NCBI GenBank assembly: GCA_002287215.1
Contig: LMVO01000002.1
Coordinates: forward strand, 1 to 64,000
Length of the DNA: 64,000 bases
Reading direction: 5' to 3'
Origin: Methanocorpusculum parvum
GTDB lineage: Archaea > Halobacteriota > Methanomicrobia > Methanomicrobiales > Methanocorpusculaceae
In this document: in pieces, positions 1 through 9,349 of the stretch
How positions within the stretch are numbered: the stretch's first letter is position 1
Layout: each line of letters opens with the position of its first letter
Program-made: the position numbers and the translations under genes
Notes under the pieces: generated by a model
The model's database searches: none
What the model was told of the DNA's origin: nothing
The model's input: the letters and a program-made list of their open reading frames with translations, nothing else

Positions 1-55
1 GTATGCCGAAGAGATGGGTCTTGGCCGGGGCGAGTATCATCTGGTCGAGATCTGA
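1..55 (+). CDS. C-terminal end of a gene cut by the window edge
   Basis: Reading frame 2 gives seventeen residues, YAEEMGLGRGEYHLVEI, followed by TGA at 53-55. The charged, non-repetitive composition and the orientation match the DUF92 gene 67 bp downstream, so this is probably the 3' end of a real upstream gene. Seventeen residues do not identify a family, and no function is proposed. Confidence 0.55.
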   Translation, partial: YAEEMGLGRGEYHLVEI

Positions 56-122
56 GTCATTTTCAAGCGGGTTTTGTCCGGATCGATCCTACACATAATC
101 TTATCAGTTTCAAAAATAAATT

Positions 123-1340
123 ATGAAAACATCTATGGAAACACGGATCCGCCGAATCATTTTTGCTCTTGTCGTGACAGCGCTGATGCTCGGATCCCCC
201 TATATTCCGTATTTGGGGGTTGTGGTCCTCGCTTTTGCCGCCGTTCTCTACTTCGCGGACAAAAGCCGGTATTTTGCGATCGGCGTCGGAGTGCTCGCCA
301 TCTTGTATCAGACCGGGCTCGTTCCCGTTTCCGCGCTGATCGGACCGCTGATGATGATCGTCTGGGGGGAGTATCTCCTCAAGATCTTCAGACATTTCAG
401 TCATCCGCTGTTTCTTTACACGATCGGTTCTTCCGCGGCTCTTTTAGCGACGATGCGCTATACAAACGAGTTTCAGCCGCTTGTGGGCATCATCGCCGTG
501 ATCGTTCTTTTGATGCTTAGGAGCATCTTGAAAGACCGCGAGGACGGGTCGATGATAGGCCTTCTCGGGGTCGCGATGACCATCACGCTGTTTGAGGATC
601 TGGAGTTCTTCGTTGATTACCAGACACTCGCCTTTGCAGTCGTTTTGTGTGCGGCGTTCGGCTACTTTGCCTACCGGGCGAAGACGATCGATATGAGCGG
701 GGTCTTCACTGCGGTTTTGTTCGGCGTGATCCTCATCACCTTCGCCGGCGTGAACTGGTTCTTCGTTGTGATGCTGTTTTTCATTCTCGGGTCCCTGTTC
801 ACCAGGTTCCGGTATGCGGAAAAAGAGTTTCTGGGCGTTGCCGAGGGGAAAAAGGGCCGGCGCGGATATATGAACGCATTTGCGAATGCGGGAGTAGGGG
901 TCTGCGGCGCCATACTTTACGGGCTCACCGGGAATGTTATCTTTATTGCCCTGTTTCTTGGTTCAATTGCTACGGCCACGGCAGACACGCTTGCAAGCGA
1001 GATCGGTGTGACCGGAGGAACTCCGCGGATGATCACGACGCTGCGCCCGGTCCCGCCGGGAACAAACGGCGGGATCACCCTGACAGGCGAACTTGCCTGT
1101 CTGTTCGGGGCGGCCCTCATCAGCATCCTCGCATTCATCCTCGGGGTGGCTCCCTGGTATGTCTGTCTGATCGGCGCGGCGGCAGGATTCATCGGCACGA
1201 ATCTTGACAGTCTTTACGGCGCTCTGATCGAAAACAAGGGTTTTATCGGGAACTCCGGGACCAATCTCCTCGCCACGCTTTCGGGCGGGATCTTAGCCAT
1301 GCTTGTCTGCCTGGCTTTGGTCGCGGCAGGTCTCGTCTGA
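123..1340 (+). CDS. DUF92 family integral membrane protein
   Basis: A 405-residue protein made almost entirely of hydrophobic segments, about ten to twelve predicted membrane helices. The second half carries the conserved DUF92 features: a short cytoplasmic loop with EKEFLGVAEGKKGRRGY (about residues 236-252), then a glycine/alanine-rich core with ADTLASEIG and GTNGGITLTGE, and a final segment with GTNLDSLYGA. Plant relatives of this family act as phytyl-phosphate kinases in prenyl recycling; archaeal members are uncharacterised, so a role in polyprenyl phosphate metabolism is only a guess. Two ATGs (123 and 135) are possible starts, with no clear ribosome binding site; the first is used. The stop nearly abuts the convergent fumarase gene (1 bp gap). 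Confidence 0.85.
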   Translation: MKTSMETRIRRIIFALVVTALMLGSPYIPYLGVVVLAFAAVLYFADKSRYFAIGVGVLAILYQTGLVPVSALIGPLMMIVWGEYLLKIFRHFSHPLFLYTIGSSAALLATMRYTNEFQPLVGIIAVIVLLMLRSILKDREDGSMIGLLGVAMTITLFEDLEFFVDYQTLAFAVVLCAAFGYFAYRAKTIDMSGVFTAVLFGVILITFAGVNWFFVVMLFFILGSLFTRFRYAEKEFLGVAEGKKGRRGYMNAFANAGVGVCGAILYGLTGNVIFIALFLGSIATATADTLASEIGVTGGTPRMITTLRPVPPGTNGGITLTGELACLFGAALISILAFILGVAPWYVCLIGAAAGFIGTNLDSLYGALIENKGFIGNSGTNLLATLSGGILAMLVCLALVAAGLV

Positions 1341-1341
1341 G

Positions 1342-1845
1342 TTATCTGACGAAAAGATCGCCGCCGTGGGCATCGATCCCGACGACGACCGGAAGATCGG
1401 TCAGTTTGATCTCCCAGATTCCTTCTGCCATGCCGAGTTCCGGATAATGACAGCCGGCAAGCTCCATGCACGAAGCGGCAAGGGCGGCGCATCCTCCCGT
1501 GAAGGCAAAATAGACTGCCCTTCCGCGAAGTTCTTCGCGGACGTTTGCGGACATCCCGCCTTTGCCGATCAGACCGCGGACACCTGCATCCAGCATGTGC
1601 TTTGTGAGATCGTTCATCCGTGCGGATGTTGTCGGGCCGGCGGCGACGACAGTATGTTCCGCTTCGTCAATGACGGGGCCGCAGTGATAGATCACCGCTC
1701 CTTTCGGATCGAAGGGGAAGCCCTCTTCGCGTATTTTCAGGTGGGCTTCATCCCGTGCGGTGTAGATGGTCCCGGAAAGGAGGACCCGGTCGCCGGCGCG
1801 GAGATCGAGCACCTCGTCGCCAAGGGGGGTCGTAAGCCGGATCAT
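1342..1845 (-). CDS. fumB: Fumarate hydratase class I, beta subunit
   Basis: A 167-residue protein of the iron-sulfur (class I) fumarase C-terminal family, which forms a complex with the alpha subunit encoded just upstream and interconverts fumarate and malate. Visible family features are LRAGDRVLLSGTIYTARDEAH near the N-terminus, GAVIYHCGPV, the conserved AAGPTTSARMN segment and GKGGM. Start chosen at 1845: it overlaps the alpha-subunit stop as ATGA and has the purine-rich GAGGTGG upstream; the longer open frame to 1923 lies inside fumA. Translational coupling fits a stoichiometric two-subunit enzyme. In methanogens without a full TCA cycle it serves the partial reductive or oxidative branch toward 2-oxoglutarate. 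Confidence 0.93.
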   Translation of the reverse strand: MIRLTTPLGDEVLDLRAGDRVLLSGTIYTARDEAHLKIREEGFPFDPKGAVIYHCGPVIDEAEHTVVAAGPTTSARMNDLTKHMLDAGVRGLIGKGGMSANVREELRGRAVYFAFTGGCAALAASCMELAGCHYPELGMAEGIWEIKLTDLPVVVGIDAHGGDLFVR

Positions 1846-2663
1846 AGTTCCACCTCGACGACGCCGCGTCTTGAACACCAGCACTGGATATTTACGGCGA
1901 TTGGGAGCGAAGCGGTGTGGCATGCCCCTTCTTTTACTTTGACTGCAAGACAGGTCGTGTCGCCGCCAAGCCCCATAACGCCGATTCCGAGCTGATTGAT
2001 CGAGTCACAGATATCCTGTTCGAAGGGGGTCATGTGATTTATCGGCGAGAGGAGCGCCTCTTTTGCAAAGGATGCGGCCGAGTCGAAGGTCCCGCCGATC
2101 CCGACCCCGACGACTATCGGAGGACACGGACGGGAGCCCGCATCTTTGACGACCGAGGTCACGAACTCCGGGATTTTTTCGATCTCGGAAGGGAGCATCA
2201 TTCTGATCTGGGACATGTTTTCCGAACCTGCTCCTTTGGGGAATACGGTGACCCGAAGTGTATCTCCCGGAATTATATGTATTGTCGGGATCCCAATCCC
2301 GGTATTGTCGCCTGAATTTTTCCGGGTGAGGGGATGGACCGCGTTTGGCCGGAGAGGGACGGATTTTGTTGCGAGACGGATCCCTTCGCTTACGGCATCA
2401 TAGAGCTTCATTGAAAGCGGGACCGTTTCGGGAATGGTCAGGTAGATGACGAGGATCCCGGTGTCCTGACAGATGGGTATGTTCTTCTCCCGGGCGATCT
2501 GGAGATTGGCGAAGATATTTTCAAACTCGCCGCGTGCGGTCGGGTTGGTTTCTTTATTGTATGCAGTATGCAGCGCTTCCTCCACATCGGGCGGAAGGAT
2601 CGTCTCGGCCTGGCGGATCGCCTGTTCCACGGCGGATGCAAGACGGTTGTAGAGGGGGTCCAT
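1842..2663 (-). CDS. fumA: Fumarate hydratase class I, alpha subunit
   Basis: A 273-residue iron-sulfur fumarase N-terminal domain protein. It shows NIPICQDTGI (about residues 60-70; its cysteine is a predicted 4Fe-4S ligand), the segment with NSGDNTGIGIPTIHI, the PKGAGSENMSQ motif and GVGIGGTFD. Later cysteines in CDSINQ and DTTCLAVKV complete the likely cluster ligands. It is first in a two-gene operon with fumB (4-bp ATGA overlap). Archaeal fumarases are normally split this way, whereas most bacterial class I enzymes are one chain. Function as fumarase rather than L(+)-tartrate dehydratase is inferred from general family prevalence in methanogens. Confidence 0.93.
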   Translation of the reverse strand: MDPLYNRLASAVEQAIRQAETILPPDVEEALHTAYNKETNPTARGEFENIFANLQIAREKNIPICQDTGILVIYLTIPETVPLSMKLYDAVSEGIRLATKSVPLRPNAVHPLTRKNSGDNTGIGIPTIHIIPGDTLRVTVFPKGAGSENMSQIRMMLPSEIEKIPEFVTSVVKDAGSRPCPPIVVGVGIGGTFDSAASFAKEALLSPINHMTPFEQDICDSINQLGIGVMGLGGDTTCLAVKVKEGACHTASLPIAVNIQCWCSRRGVVEVEL

Positions 2664-2728
2664 GGTATATCTGTTTAGATGAGATAAGGATTAATGGTTT
2701 TCATTAAAAAAAGAGGCAGGACGTCGGA

Positions 2729-2781
2729 TTCGTGTATGGGGTTTTGCGGGGAACACGCGTTTACAAACCATTAGTTTGCTC
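2729..2781 (+). repeat. Fragment related to the 59.6-kb stem-loop repeat
   Basis: The intergenic stretch contains TTCGTGTATGGG (2729-2740), identical to 59621-59632, and CGCGTT-nn-CAAAC-5 nt-GTTTGCTC (2756-2781), which matches the first hairpin module at 59663-59688 in everything except the two n positions and part of the loop. CAAAC (2764-2768) and GTTTG (2774-2778) form a stem. The order and orientation of the two matching blocks are the same at both loci. It lies upstream of both fumA and the Agl23-type gene. Confidence 0.6.
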
Positions 2782-2859
2782 CGCTGGGTTTGGACGGATC
2801 CAACGTCCGGACCGCACTAGAAATTCTTATCCTCTTTTGACAACCATATTTATCCACTC

Positions 2860-4488
2860 ATGCATCCGGCCGTCCAAACACTCAGAAATCACATCCGTGT
2901 TGAACATGTGATTTTTGCGACCCTGCTTCTCGCGATCGTTCTTCGATTCGCATTTCTGGATCTCAAACTCTTCCATCACGATGAGGCGATCCATGCCTGG
3001 TTCTCATATCAGCTCCTGACCACCGGCAATTATCTGTACGACCCGGTGTATCACGGGCCCTTCTTATACTATATCACCGCATCCATGTTCGCCGTCTTCG
3101 GCGACGCCGATTTTGTCGGCAGGATCCTTCCGGCGATCGCCGGATGTGCTCTGATCCCTCTCGTCTACTGGTTATACCGGCTCCGATATCTCACTGGCAA
3201 AGTCGCCGCAGCCTCCGCCCTCTTCCTTGCAGTAGCGCCGGAACTGGTGTATTTCTCCCGATTTTTACGAAACGATATCTTCGTAGTTTTCTTCTCCCTC
3301 CTGCTGGTCGCTGCCTTCCTTGCCTGGCTCGATAAAAGCAAATGGTATTATTTAGCCCTCGCAGCCGCCGCCGGAGCTCTCGGCATGTGTTCCAAGGAAA
3401 ATATGCCGCTCATCCTCGTCACCTTCGCCATATTCTTCCTCTATCTTCTCTGGACCAGAAAGATCACCCTTCCGGAAAAATGGATCCGTGATCTGATCAT
3501 CGCGGCGGTCATCTTCTTCGGGATCATCTTCACGATGTATTCTTCATTCTGGACACATCCTGAAATGATCCTGCAGGCAGGCCCCCTCGCCATAGAACAC
3601 TGGCTCGCGATGCACAACGAACAGCGGATCGCCGGGCCGCCGGTCTTTTATCTCCTGATGTTCATCCTCTATGAACTGCCGATCCTTCTCCTCGCTTTGG
3701 CAGGCGTCGTCCTCTTCCTTGTGACCGGCAAAAAACGGCCGTCTGCAAAAGACGAGGAACAAGAGCAGGAAATACAGAAACACGATGATCCGGAACAAAA
3801 AGAGACAAAGAAGACGTTCTCCTTTGTGTCTTTGTTCCGCCGGCCGGCCGTTCCCGCATCCATCGACAAAAAGACCGAGTTCATGCGGTTTGCCGTCTAC
3901 TGGACCCTCATCGCATGCCTGACCTACGCTTACATCGGTGAAAAAGTCCCCTGGCTCTCCCTCCATCAGCTGGTTCCGATGATCTTCGTCGCGGCGTTCG
4001 CCCTCACTTTCACCGGAAAATACTGGAAGATCCTGCTTGCAGTCTGCGCTGTTCTCCTGTTTGCGATGACCTGTTATGTGGCATACACACCGGCAGATAT
4101 CGCCGAGCCGATCATCCAGGTCCAGAACTCCGAAGATCTCGTCCCGCTCATGGCCGCGATCGATACTTCAGAGAAGGTCGCTCTTGCAACCGATCAGGCC
4201 TGGCCGTTCATGTGGTATTACCGCGGGGATGCCTGGGATATATTCTCCTATTACGGAGGAAAGAAGGATGCTTCCACCCTTCTGTCCGGAAACTTTGACA
4301 TCATCATTACCCATGATGATGAAAGTTACGACTCTCTGGCCGGGTACACGAAAGAAACGATCCGGCTGAACTACTGGTTTGATCATTCGGGGACGGGAGA
4401 GGATCCAGGCTGGATCCCCTACTACTTCACCCGTGCAGGCAAGATCGGCAGTTACAACTTCGACATCTTCACCAGAAGTCCGGTCTGA
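2860..4488 (+). CDS. Agl23-type membrane protein (PMT/ArnT-like glycosyltransferase fold)
   Basis: A 542-residue multi-spanning protein. The N-terminal third has the hallmark of GT-C family enzymes: after the first helix comes a loop with FHHDEAIHAWFSY (about residues 37-50), whose acidic and histidine residues correspond to the metal/lipid-phosphate site of PMT and ArnT proteins, followed by YDPVYHGPFLYY. About ten hydrophobic segments follow; a charged loop (about residues 290-335) is rich in E, D and K. The arrangement matches the archaeal family described as flippase activity-associated protein Agl23 (TIGR03663), linked to surface-protein glycosylation. It stands alone here, but a flippase and glycosyltransferases lie 8-15 kb downstream. 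Confidence 0.82.
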   Translation: MHPAVQTLRNHIRVEHVIFATLLLAIVLRFAFLDLKLFHHDEAIHAWFSYQLLTTGNYLYDPVYHGPFLYYITASMFAVFGDADFVGRILPAIAGCALIPLVYWLYRLRYLTGKVAAASALFLAVAPELVYFSRFLRNDIFVVFFSLLLVAAFLAWLDKSKWYYLALAAAAGALGMCSKENMPLILVTFAIFFLYLLWTRKITLPEKWIRDLIIAAVIFFGIIFTMYSSFWTHPEMILQAGPLAIEHWLAMHNEQRIAGPPVFYLLMFILYELPILLLALAGVVLFLVTGKKRPSAKDEEQEQEIQKHDDPEQKETKKTFSFVSLFRRPAVPASIDKKTEFMRFAVYWTLIACLTYAYIGEKVPWLSLHQLVPMIFVAAFALTFTGKYWKILLAVCAVLLFAMTCYVAYTPADIAEPIIQVQNSEDLVPLMAAIDTSEKVALATDQAWPFMWYYRGDAWDIFSYYGGKKDASTLLSGNFDIIITHDDESYDSLAGYTKETIRLNYWFDHSGTGEDPGWIPYYFTRAGKIGSYNFDIFTRSPV

Positions 4489-4548
4489 CCGGACAAATCA
4501 CGTAACTACTAAGACTCTCCCCGCCAATATAGATACATCTATAGGGAA

Positions 4549-7500
4549 ATGTACATGGAACAGGGCATCGTGGAACTGGAAGAACTGCGCAGCAGATTAC
4601 TGGATCTGACACTCCGCAACAATCTGCTGAACTATAAACCGTCTCCCGGCAGATCGATCGAGGTCATCGAATGTGATCCGGCAGAGATCTACCGCATCCT
4701 TGTTCTCGACGAAAAGGGGATGAAGTTTTATCCGGCAGGCAAGGCGGCAAAAAGCGACCCGGAAGATAAACGCATCTGGAAGTATCCGACATTTTCCAAA
4801 ACGGCGAAGTATGCCGATCTTATTCTCAATACCCCCTATACCGACATCGAACTCCGTAAAAAACTGTACAGTCTCCAGACCAAAAGCAGAACGGTCTTCG
4901 AGGAGCAGGGATATCCGGTGCTTTATCTATCGCTCGGATTCGTTGAGTGGACCGAGCGTGACTGCCCGGCAAAACCGTTCAGGGCCCCGCTGCTTCTGAT
5001 CCCGGTGGAACTGGAACGCCAGAAGATCAAAGAGAATTATACGCTTCGCTGGACCGGGGAGGATCCTACGCTTTCCTTATCCCTGATCGCAAAACTTGCC
5101 GAACAGGGAGTTATCCTGCCGGACATGGGTCATCCGGAAACGATTGAGGAGGTCACTGCCTACTTTACCCTGATCCGTGAGACGGTCGCAGAAAAAAGCT
5201 GGGTTTTTATGCCGGGCGTCACGCTGGATCTTTTCAGTTTCCGCAAATTTGTGATGTTCAAGGATCTGGATCCGGCAAGCTGGGCAGGGGTCTCTCCTCT
5301 TGAAACGAATCCGCTGATCAAACGGATCTTCCATCCCCAGACAGATGATGATCCTTCCCCGCCGTTTTTGGAGAATGAGATGGATCTGCGTCTTCCAAGT
5401 GAACGCAGTTTCAATATTCTGGACGCGGACTCTTCGCAAATCGCGGTGATCGAGGAGGCAAAGGCTGGGAAAAATCTCGTGGTCGAAGGGCCGCCCGGCA
5501 CCGGTAAAAGTCAGACGATCGCAAACATGATCGCCGAAATGCTGGCTGCCGGAAAAACCGTACTCTTTGTCAGTGAAAAGATGGCGGCACTTGAGGTGGT
5601 AAAAAGACGGCTGGATACGGCAGGCCTTTCTCCGTACTGTCTCGAACTTCACAGCCAGAAAGCAAAGAAGTCTGAGTTCATCCGTGAGCTGGAGAAGAGT
5701 GTGCGTCATCCTTCGCCGGAAACGTCAGGTTCGGATCCGGGACACAGCCAAATCGATTCGCTGCGGACAGAGCTGAGCGGCTATTGTGATGAGTTGAAGA
5801 CCCCGATCGGCGCGTGCGGATTCACGCCGTATGATCTGTTCGGGATCCGCGAACAGTACCGGTACGAGTTCGAAAACAGTCCTCACCGGAAAAACTACCG
5901 GCTCCTAAAGATCCCGGTCGAGGATCCAGTTGAGATGACCCCGGATGAATACAAAAACGCCATCTCTGCTTTGCAGGAGATTGCGGCATATCTTCCGGTG
6001 ATTCAGCAAGACGGCGGAGCCATTACTGATCATCCGTGGGCAATGACCAGCCCAGGACTGATCCTGCCGAGTGATCAGGATGAGATCCGTGACCTGGTGA
6101 TTCAGTATCAGGAAAGGATCCAGGATCTTCAGACAGTGATGCGGGCAATCGCCGATCTGACAGACGTTCCAGTTCCCCGCAGTGAGACCGAGGTTCCCCG
6201 CCTGATCGAGACCTGCCGGTTTCTCCTGAAAGGGTATCCGGTGACGCTGGATGTTTTGAAAAATCCGTTGTGGGGAAATCAGGCTGAGCTGAAACGGCTT
6301 ATCGCGACCATGCAGGATCTCTATAATCACAGTACCCGGATCCTGACTAATCTGAGTCCGGAGATCTTTTTGCGAAATCCTGCTCGTTTGTACTCCGAGT
6401 TTCTCGCATATGACGGGAAGGGGATGATCGGAAAAATGTTCTCCGGGGCGTATAAGAAGCTGAAGTCCGAGATTGCCGGCTATTATGTCGGACCGATGCC
6501 GGATGACGCCGGAATACTTGCCGATCTGAAGGATGCCAGGAATTATCTGACGGCACGGGACGAGTGGGAGCAGGAAAAAGCAGTGTATCTTTCGCTTTTT
6601 GCACCGGTCTGGAAGGATGAATACACCGATCCTGCATCTCTTCGTGCATATACGGAATGGATCCAGGCGGTTTTGACGATGGTGCAGGAAGGACTGATCA
6701 CTCCGCATACCATCGATCTGCTTTGTTCCGGGGAGATCGCACGCGATTCACTGACACAGCTGTTTCAAGATCTTGAGGCAACGGTGATTGCGCAAAGCGA
6801 GGCGAGGGATCAGCTCTTTGCCCGTCTTTGTGTGACCGACCTCGGAACAGAGCAGACATTTGCGTCGATGCGCAAACTCACCGACATCTGGATCACGGAG
6901 ATCGACCGGCTGAGTGAGTGGAGCACCCTGCTGACCTATGCGGAGACCTGTGAAAAGACGAAGGCAGCAGCTGTTTTGCCTCTGCTTTTCACGGACAAGC
7001 TGTCTGCCGAGGCGCTTATCCCGGCATTTCTTACCGGCTATGCGGACGCCCTTTTGAAAGAGGCATATAATGTCCGCCCGCTTCTTGCGCGGTTTGCCCA
7101 GGCGCCTCATGAACAGAAGATCAGGACATTTTCCGAGTATGACCGGGCGGCGATCGCGGCAAATGCGGCGAGGATCGCCGTAAGGCTGGACCGTTCGATG
7201 CCGGAGATCTACACGGGCGCCTCCCGTGACTCGGAGATGGGCGTTCTGACCGGCGAGTTCAACAGAAAACGCGGTCATATGTCGATTCGGACACTGATGA
7301 CAAAGGCGGGAGGACTTATCCAGCAGATCAAACCCTGTTTCATGATGAGTCCTCTTTCGGTCGCCCAGTATCTGGACCCTCACGCGGTAAAGTTTGACAT
7401 CATCATCTTCGATGAGGCCAGTCAGGTCAGACCCGAAGATGCGCTTGGCGCTTTGATGCGCGGAAGGCAGCTTGTCGTGATGGGCGATTCACGCCAGCTT

Positions 7501-9282
7501 CCGCCGACGACGTTCTTTGATCAGATCGCAGGTCAGGATGAGGATGATGAGGAATCGGTCGCCGGAATCGGAGATATGGAGAGTCTTCTGCATGTCTGCA
7601 AACAGTCGTATCCAACAAGGAGGCTCCGGTGGCATTACCGATCCCGGCATGAATCCCTTATCGCAGTATCCAATGAGGAGTTCTATGACGGAAGTCTGAT
7701 GGTGTTCCCTTCGCCGCGGCATGAAACCCAGGATCTGGGACTTTCGTTCATCCATCTGCCGGATACTATTTATGAACGGGGCAGGTCGGGCGTCAACAGA
7801 GGTGAGGCACAGGAGGTTGCCCAGGCCGTGATCTCGTATTATCAGAAGTTCCCGGATAAGACCCTCGGTGTTGCGACCTTTTCGACCCGTCAGCAGGAGA
7901 TCATCCGCCATGAGGTGGACATTCTGCTCCGCGATCATCCGGAGGTCGAGATGCTGATGAGGCCTGCAAACGGCGAGCATTTCTTTGTGAAGAATCTGGA
8001 AACGGTCCAGGGCGATGAGCGCGACACGATGCTCATCAGTATCGGCTACGGATTCGATGAGAATCACCGGCTTTCCCGAAACTTCGGGCCGCTGAATCAG
8101 GCAGGCGGCGAGAGACGGCTGAATGTTCTGATCACCCGTGCGCGGGAACGATGTGTGGTGTTTTCGAACTTCCGCGGCGCCGATCTCCATATCGAGCCTG
8201 AGTCTTCTTCAGGGATCGCGGCTCTCTCAAGATTCCTTACTTATGCTGAGGACCGGTCTTCGCTGAGATGCAGTTCATTCTCCGGAGCTGCTGATGAATC
8301 TGCATATTTCCCGGATTCCGTCGCCGTTATGCTTGAGGATAACGGATACAGTGTTTCCAGAAACATCGGGTGTGCCGGGTTCAGGATCGATATCGCCGTT
8401 ATGGACCCCCAGGACCCGGGCGTGTATCTGGCCGGGATCCTCTGTGACGGGCCGAATTACTGGTCTTCAGAGGTGACGCGCGACCGCGACCGGTTGCGTC
8501 TCCAGGTTCTTGAAGGGCTCGGCTGGCATCTGATCAGGATCTGGTCTGCGGAGTGGTTCCAGCATCCGGTTTCCTGCACGAAGATCCTTCTCGATTTCCT
8601 CGCTGAGCCGCAAAGACCCCCTGAGCCGGCCGTTTTGCCAAAGAACACGGAAAAGGAAACAGAAACGGAAAATGAAGCGGCATCCCCCTCTCTGGAAAAA
8701 GAAGAGCCGGCCACGGTCAAACCGCCGGTGTATGCAAAGGTCAAAATCGAGCCGTATGTGTTCTGCACCGAGTGTGATCTTGCCAAGTATCATCAGTTCA
8801 AATCCGTCCCGGATCCGGTCCTTACAACAGCGATCATTCAGATCATTTCCGTTGAAGGGCCGGTGTCGCTGAACGTTCTGTATGCCAGGATCAAGGAGCT
8901 TGGCCGCGTCCCGAAGATGACGCCGGCAATCAAGAATAAGATCACGGCTCTTCTGACAGAAGAGGTGCAGGCCGATCGTCTGACGGTGGATGAAGAGGGA
9001 TTTTATTCCGTCCCTCTCAAAGAGATCGCAGCACGCGAGCGGCCGGCAAAGTGGTCCTGCGATGACGTGCCGCTTTCAGAGATCGGCCGTGCGGCTGAGG
9101 TCATTCTTGGGAAACAGTTTGCCACGCCAAAATCGGATCTGATCCGTCAGACAGCTCTCGTCCTCGGATTCAAACTGACTGCGCAGGTAAAATCCAGGGT
9201 GGAAAACGGGATCGATGCTGCGATCACCGCGGGGACGATTCTAATCGAGGGAGATAAACTCGTCCAGGCATCTGCAGAATAG
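4549..9282 (+). CDS. Giant SF1 helicase with DUF4011, nuclease-like and DUF3320 domains
   Basis: 1577 residues. The N-terminus (LRSRLLDLTLRNNLLNYKPS) is a DUF4011 module. Walker A is GPPGTGKS at about residue 314, and the Walker B box DEASQ is near residue 955, followed by GDSRQLPPTTFF; the long insertion between them is helical. Further SF1 motifs are WHYRSRHESLI, ETVQGDERD and NVLITRARERCVVFS. From about residue 1260 comes a Vsr/MTES_1575-type endonuclease-like domain (RIDIAVMDP, then ARNRDRLR-like residues in TRDRDRLRLQVLEGLGW), and the C-terminus resembles DUF3320. Such proteins occur in bacterial and archaeal defence neighbourhoods, but no partner genes are visible here. In family members I recall, the nuclease core reads GIECDG; here it is GILCDG. 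The second ATG (4555) is an equally possible start. Confidence 0.85.
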   Translation: MYMEQGIVELEELRSRLLDLTLRNNLLNYKPSPGRSIEVIECDPAEIYRILVLDEKGMKFYPAGKAAKSDPEDKRIWKYPTFSKTAKYADLILNTPYTDIELRKKLYSLQTKSRTVFEEQGYPVLYLSLGFVEWTERDCPAKPFRAPLLLIPVELERQKIKENYTLRWTGEDPTLSLSLIAKLAEQGVILPDMGHPETIEEVTAYFTLIRETVAEKSWVFMPGVTLDLFSFRKFVMFKDLDPASWAGVSPLETNPLIKRIFHPQTDDDPSPPFLENEMDLRLPSERSFNILDADSSQIAVIEEAKAGKNLVVEGPPGTGKSQTIANMIAEMLAAGKTVLFVSEKMAALEVVKRRLDTAGLSPYCLELHSQKAKKSEFIRELEKSVRHPSPETSGSDPGHSQIDSLRTELSGYCDELKTPIGACGFTPYDLFGIREQYRYEFENSPHRKNYRLLKIPVEDPVEMTPDEYKNAISALQEIAAYLPVIQQDGGAITDHPWAMTSPGLILPSDQDEIRDLVIQYQERIQDLQTVMRAIADLTDVPVPRSETEVPRLIETCRFLLKGYPVTLDVLKNPLWGNQAELKRLIATMQDLYNHSTRILTNLSPEIFLRNPARLYSEFLAYDGKGMIGKMFSGAYKKLKSEIAGYYVGPMPDDAGILADLKDARNYLTARDEWEQEKAVYLSLFAPVWKDEYTDPASLRAYTEWIQAVLTMVQEGLITPHTIDLLCSGEIARDSLTQLFQDLEATVIAQSEARDQLFARLCVTDLGTEQTFASMRKLTDIWITEIDRLSEWSTLLTYAETCEKTKAAAVLPLLFTDKLSAEALIPAFLTGYADALLKEAYNVRPLLARFAQAPHEQKIRTFSEYDRAAIAANAARIAVRLDRSMPEIYTGASRDSEMGVLTGEFNRKRGHMSIRTLMTKAGGLIQQIKPCFMMSPLSVAQYLDPHAVKFDIIIFDEASQVRPEDALGALMRGRQLVVMGDSRQLPPTTFFDQIAGQDEDDEESVAGIGDMESLLHVCKQSYPTRRLRWHYRSRHESLIAVSNEEFYDGSLMVFPSPRHETQDLGLSFIHLPDTIYERGRSGVNRGEAQEVAQAVISYYQKFPDKTLGVATFSTRQQEIIRHEVDILLRDHPEVEMLMRPANGEHFFVKNLETVQGDERDTMLISIGYGFDENHRLSRNFGPLNQAGGERRLNVLITRARERCVVFSNFRGADLHIEPESSSGIAALSRFLTYAEDRSSLRCSSFSGAADESAYFPDSVAVMLEDNGYSVSRNIGCAGFRIDIAVMDPQDPGVYLAGILCDGPNYWSSEVTRDRDRLRLQVLEGLGWHLIRIWSAEWFQHPVSCTKILLDFLAEPQRPPEPAVLPKNTEKETETENEAASPSLEKEEPATVKPPVYAKVKIEPYVFCTECDLAKYHQFKSVPDPVLTTAIIQIISVEGPVSLNVLYARIKELGRVPKMTPAIKNKITALLTEEVQADRLTVDEEGFYSVPLKEIAARERPAKWSCDDVPLSEIGRAAEVILGKQFATPKSDLIRQTALVLGFKLTAQVKSRVENGIDAAITAGTILIEGDKLVQASAE

Positions 9283-9349
9283 TTCCACACCTTTTTTCTG
9301 ATGGCAGGTTCAATAAAATACGTAACAGTCTTTTAAATTTTTAGATACT

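Noticed and set aside
1303-1995. 230-codon frame opposite fumB/fumA
   Set aside because: It is the complementary shadow of two well-identified fumarase genes.
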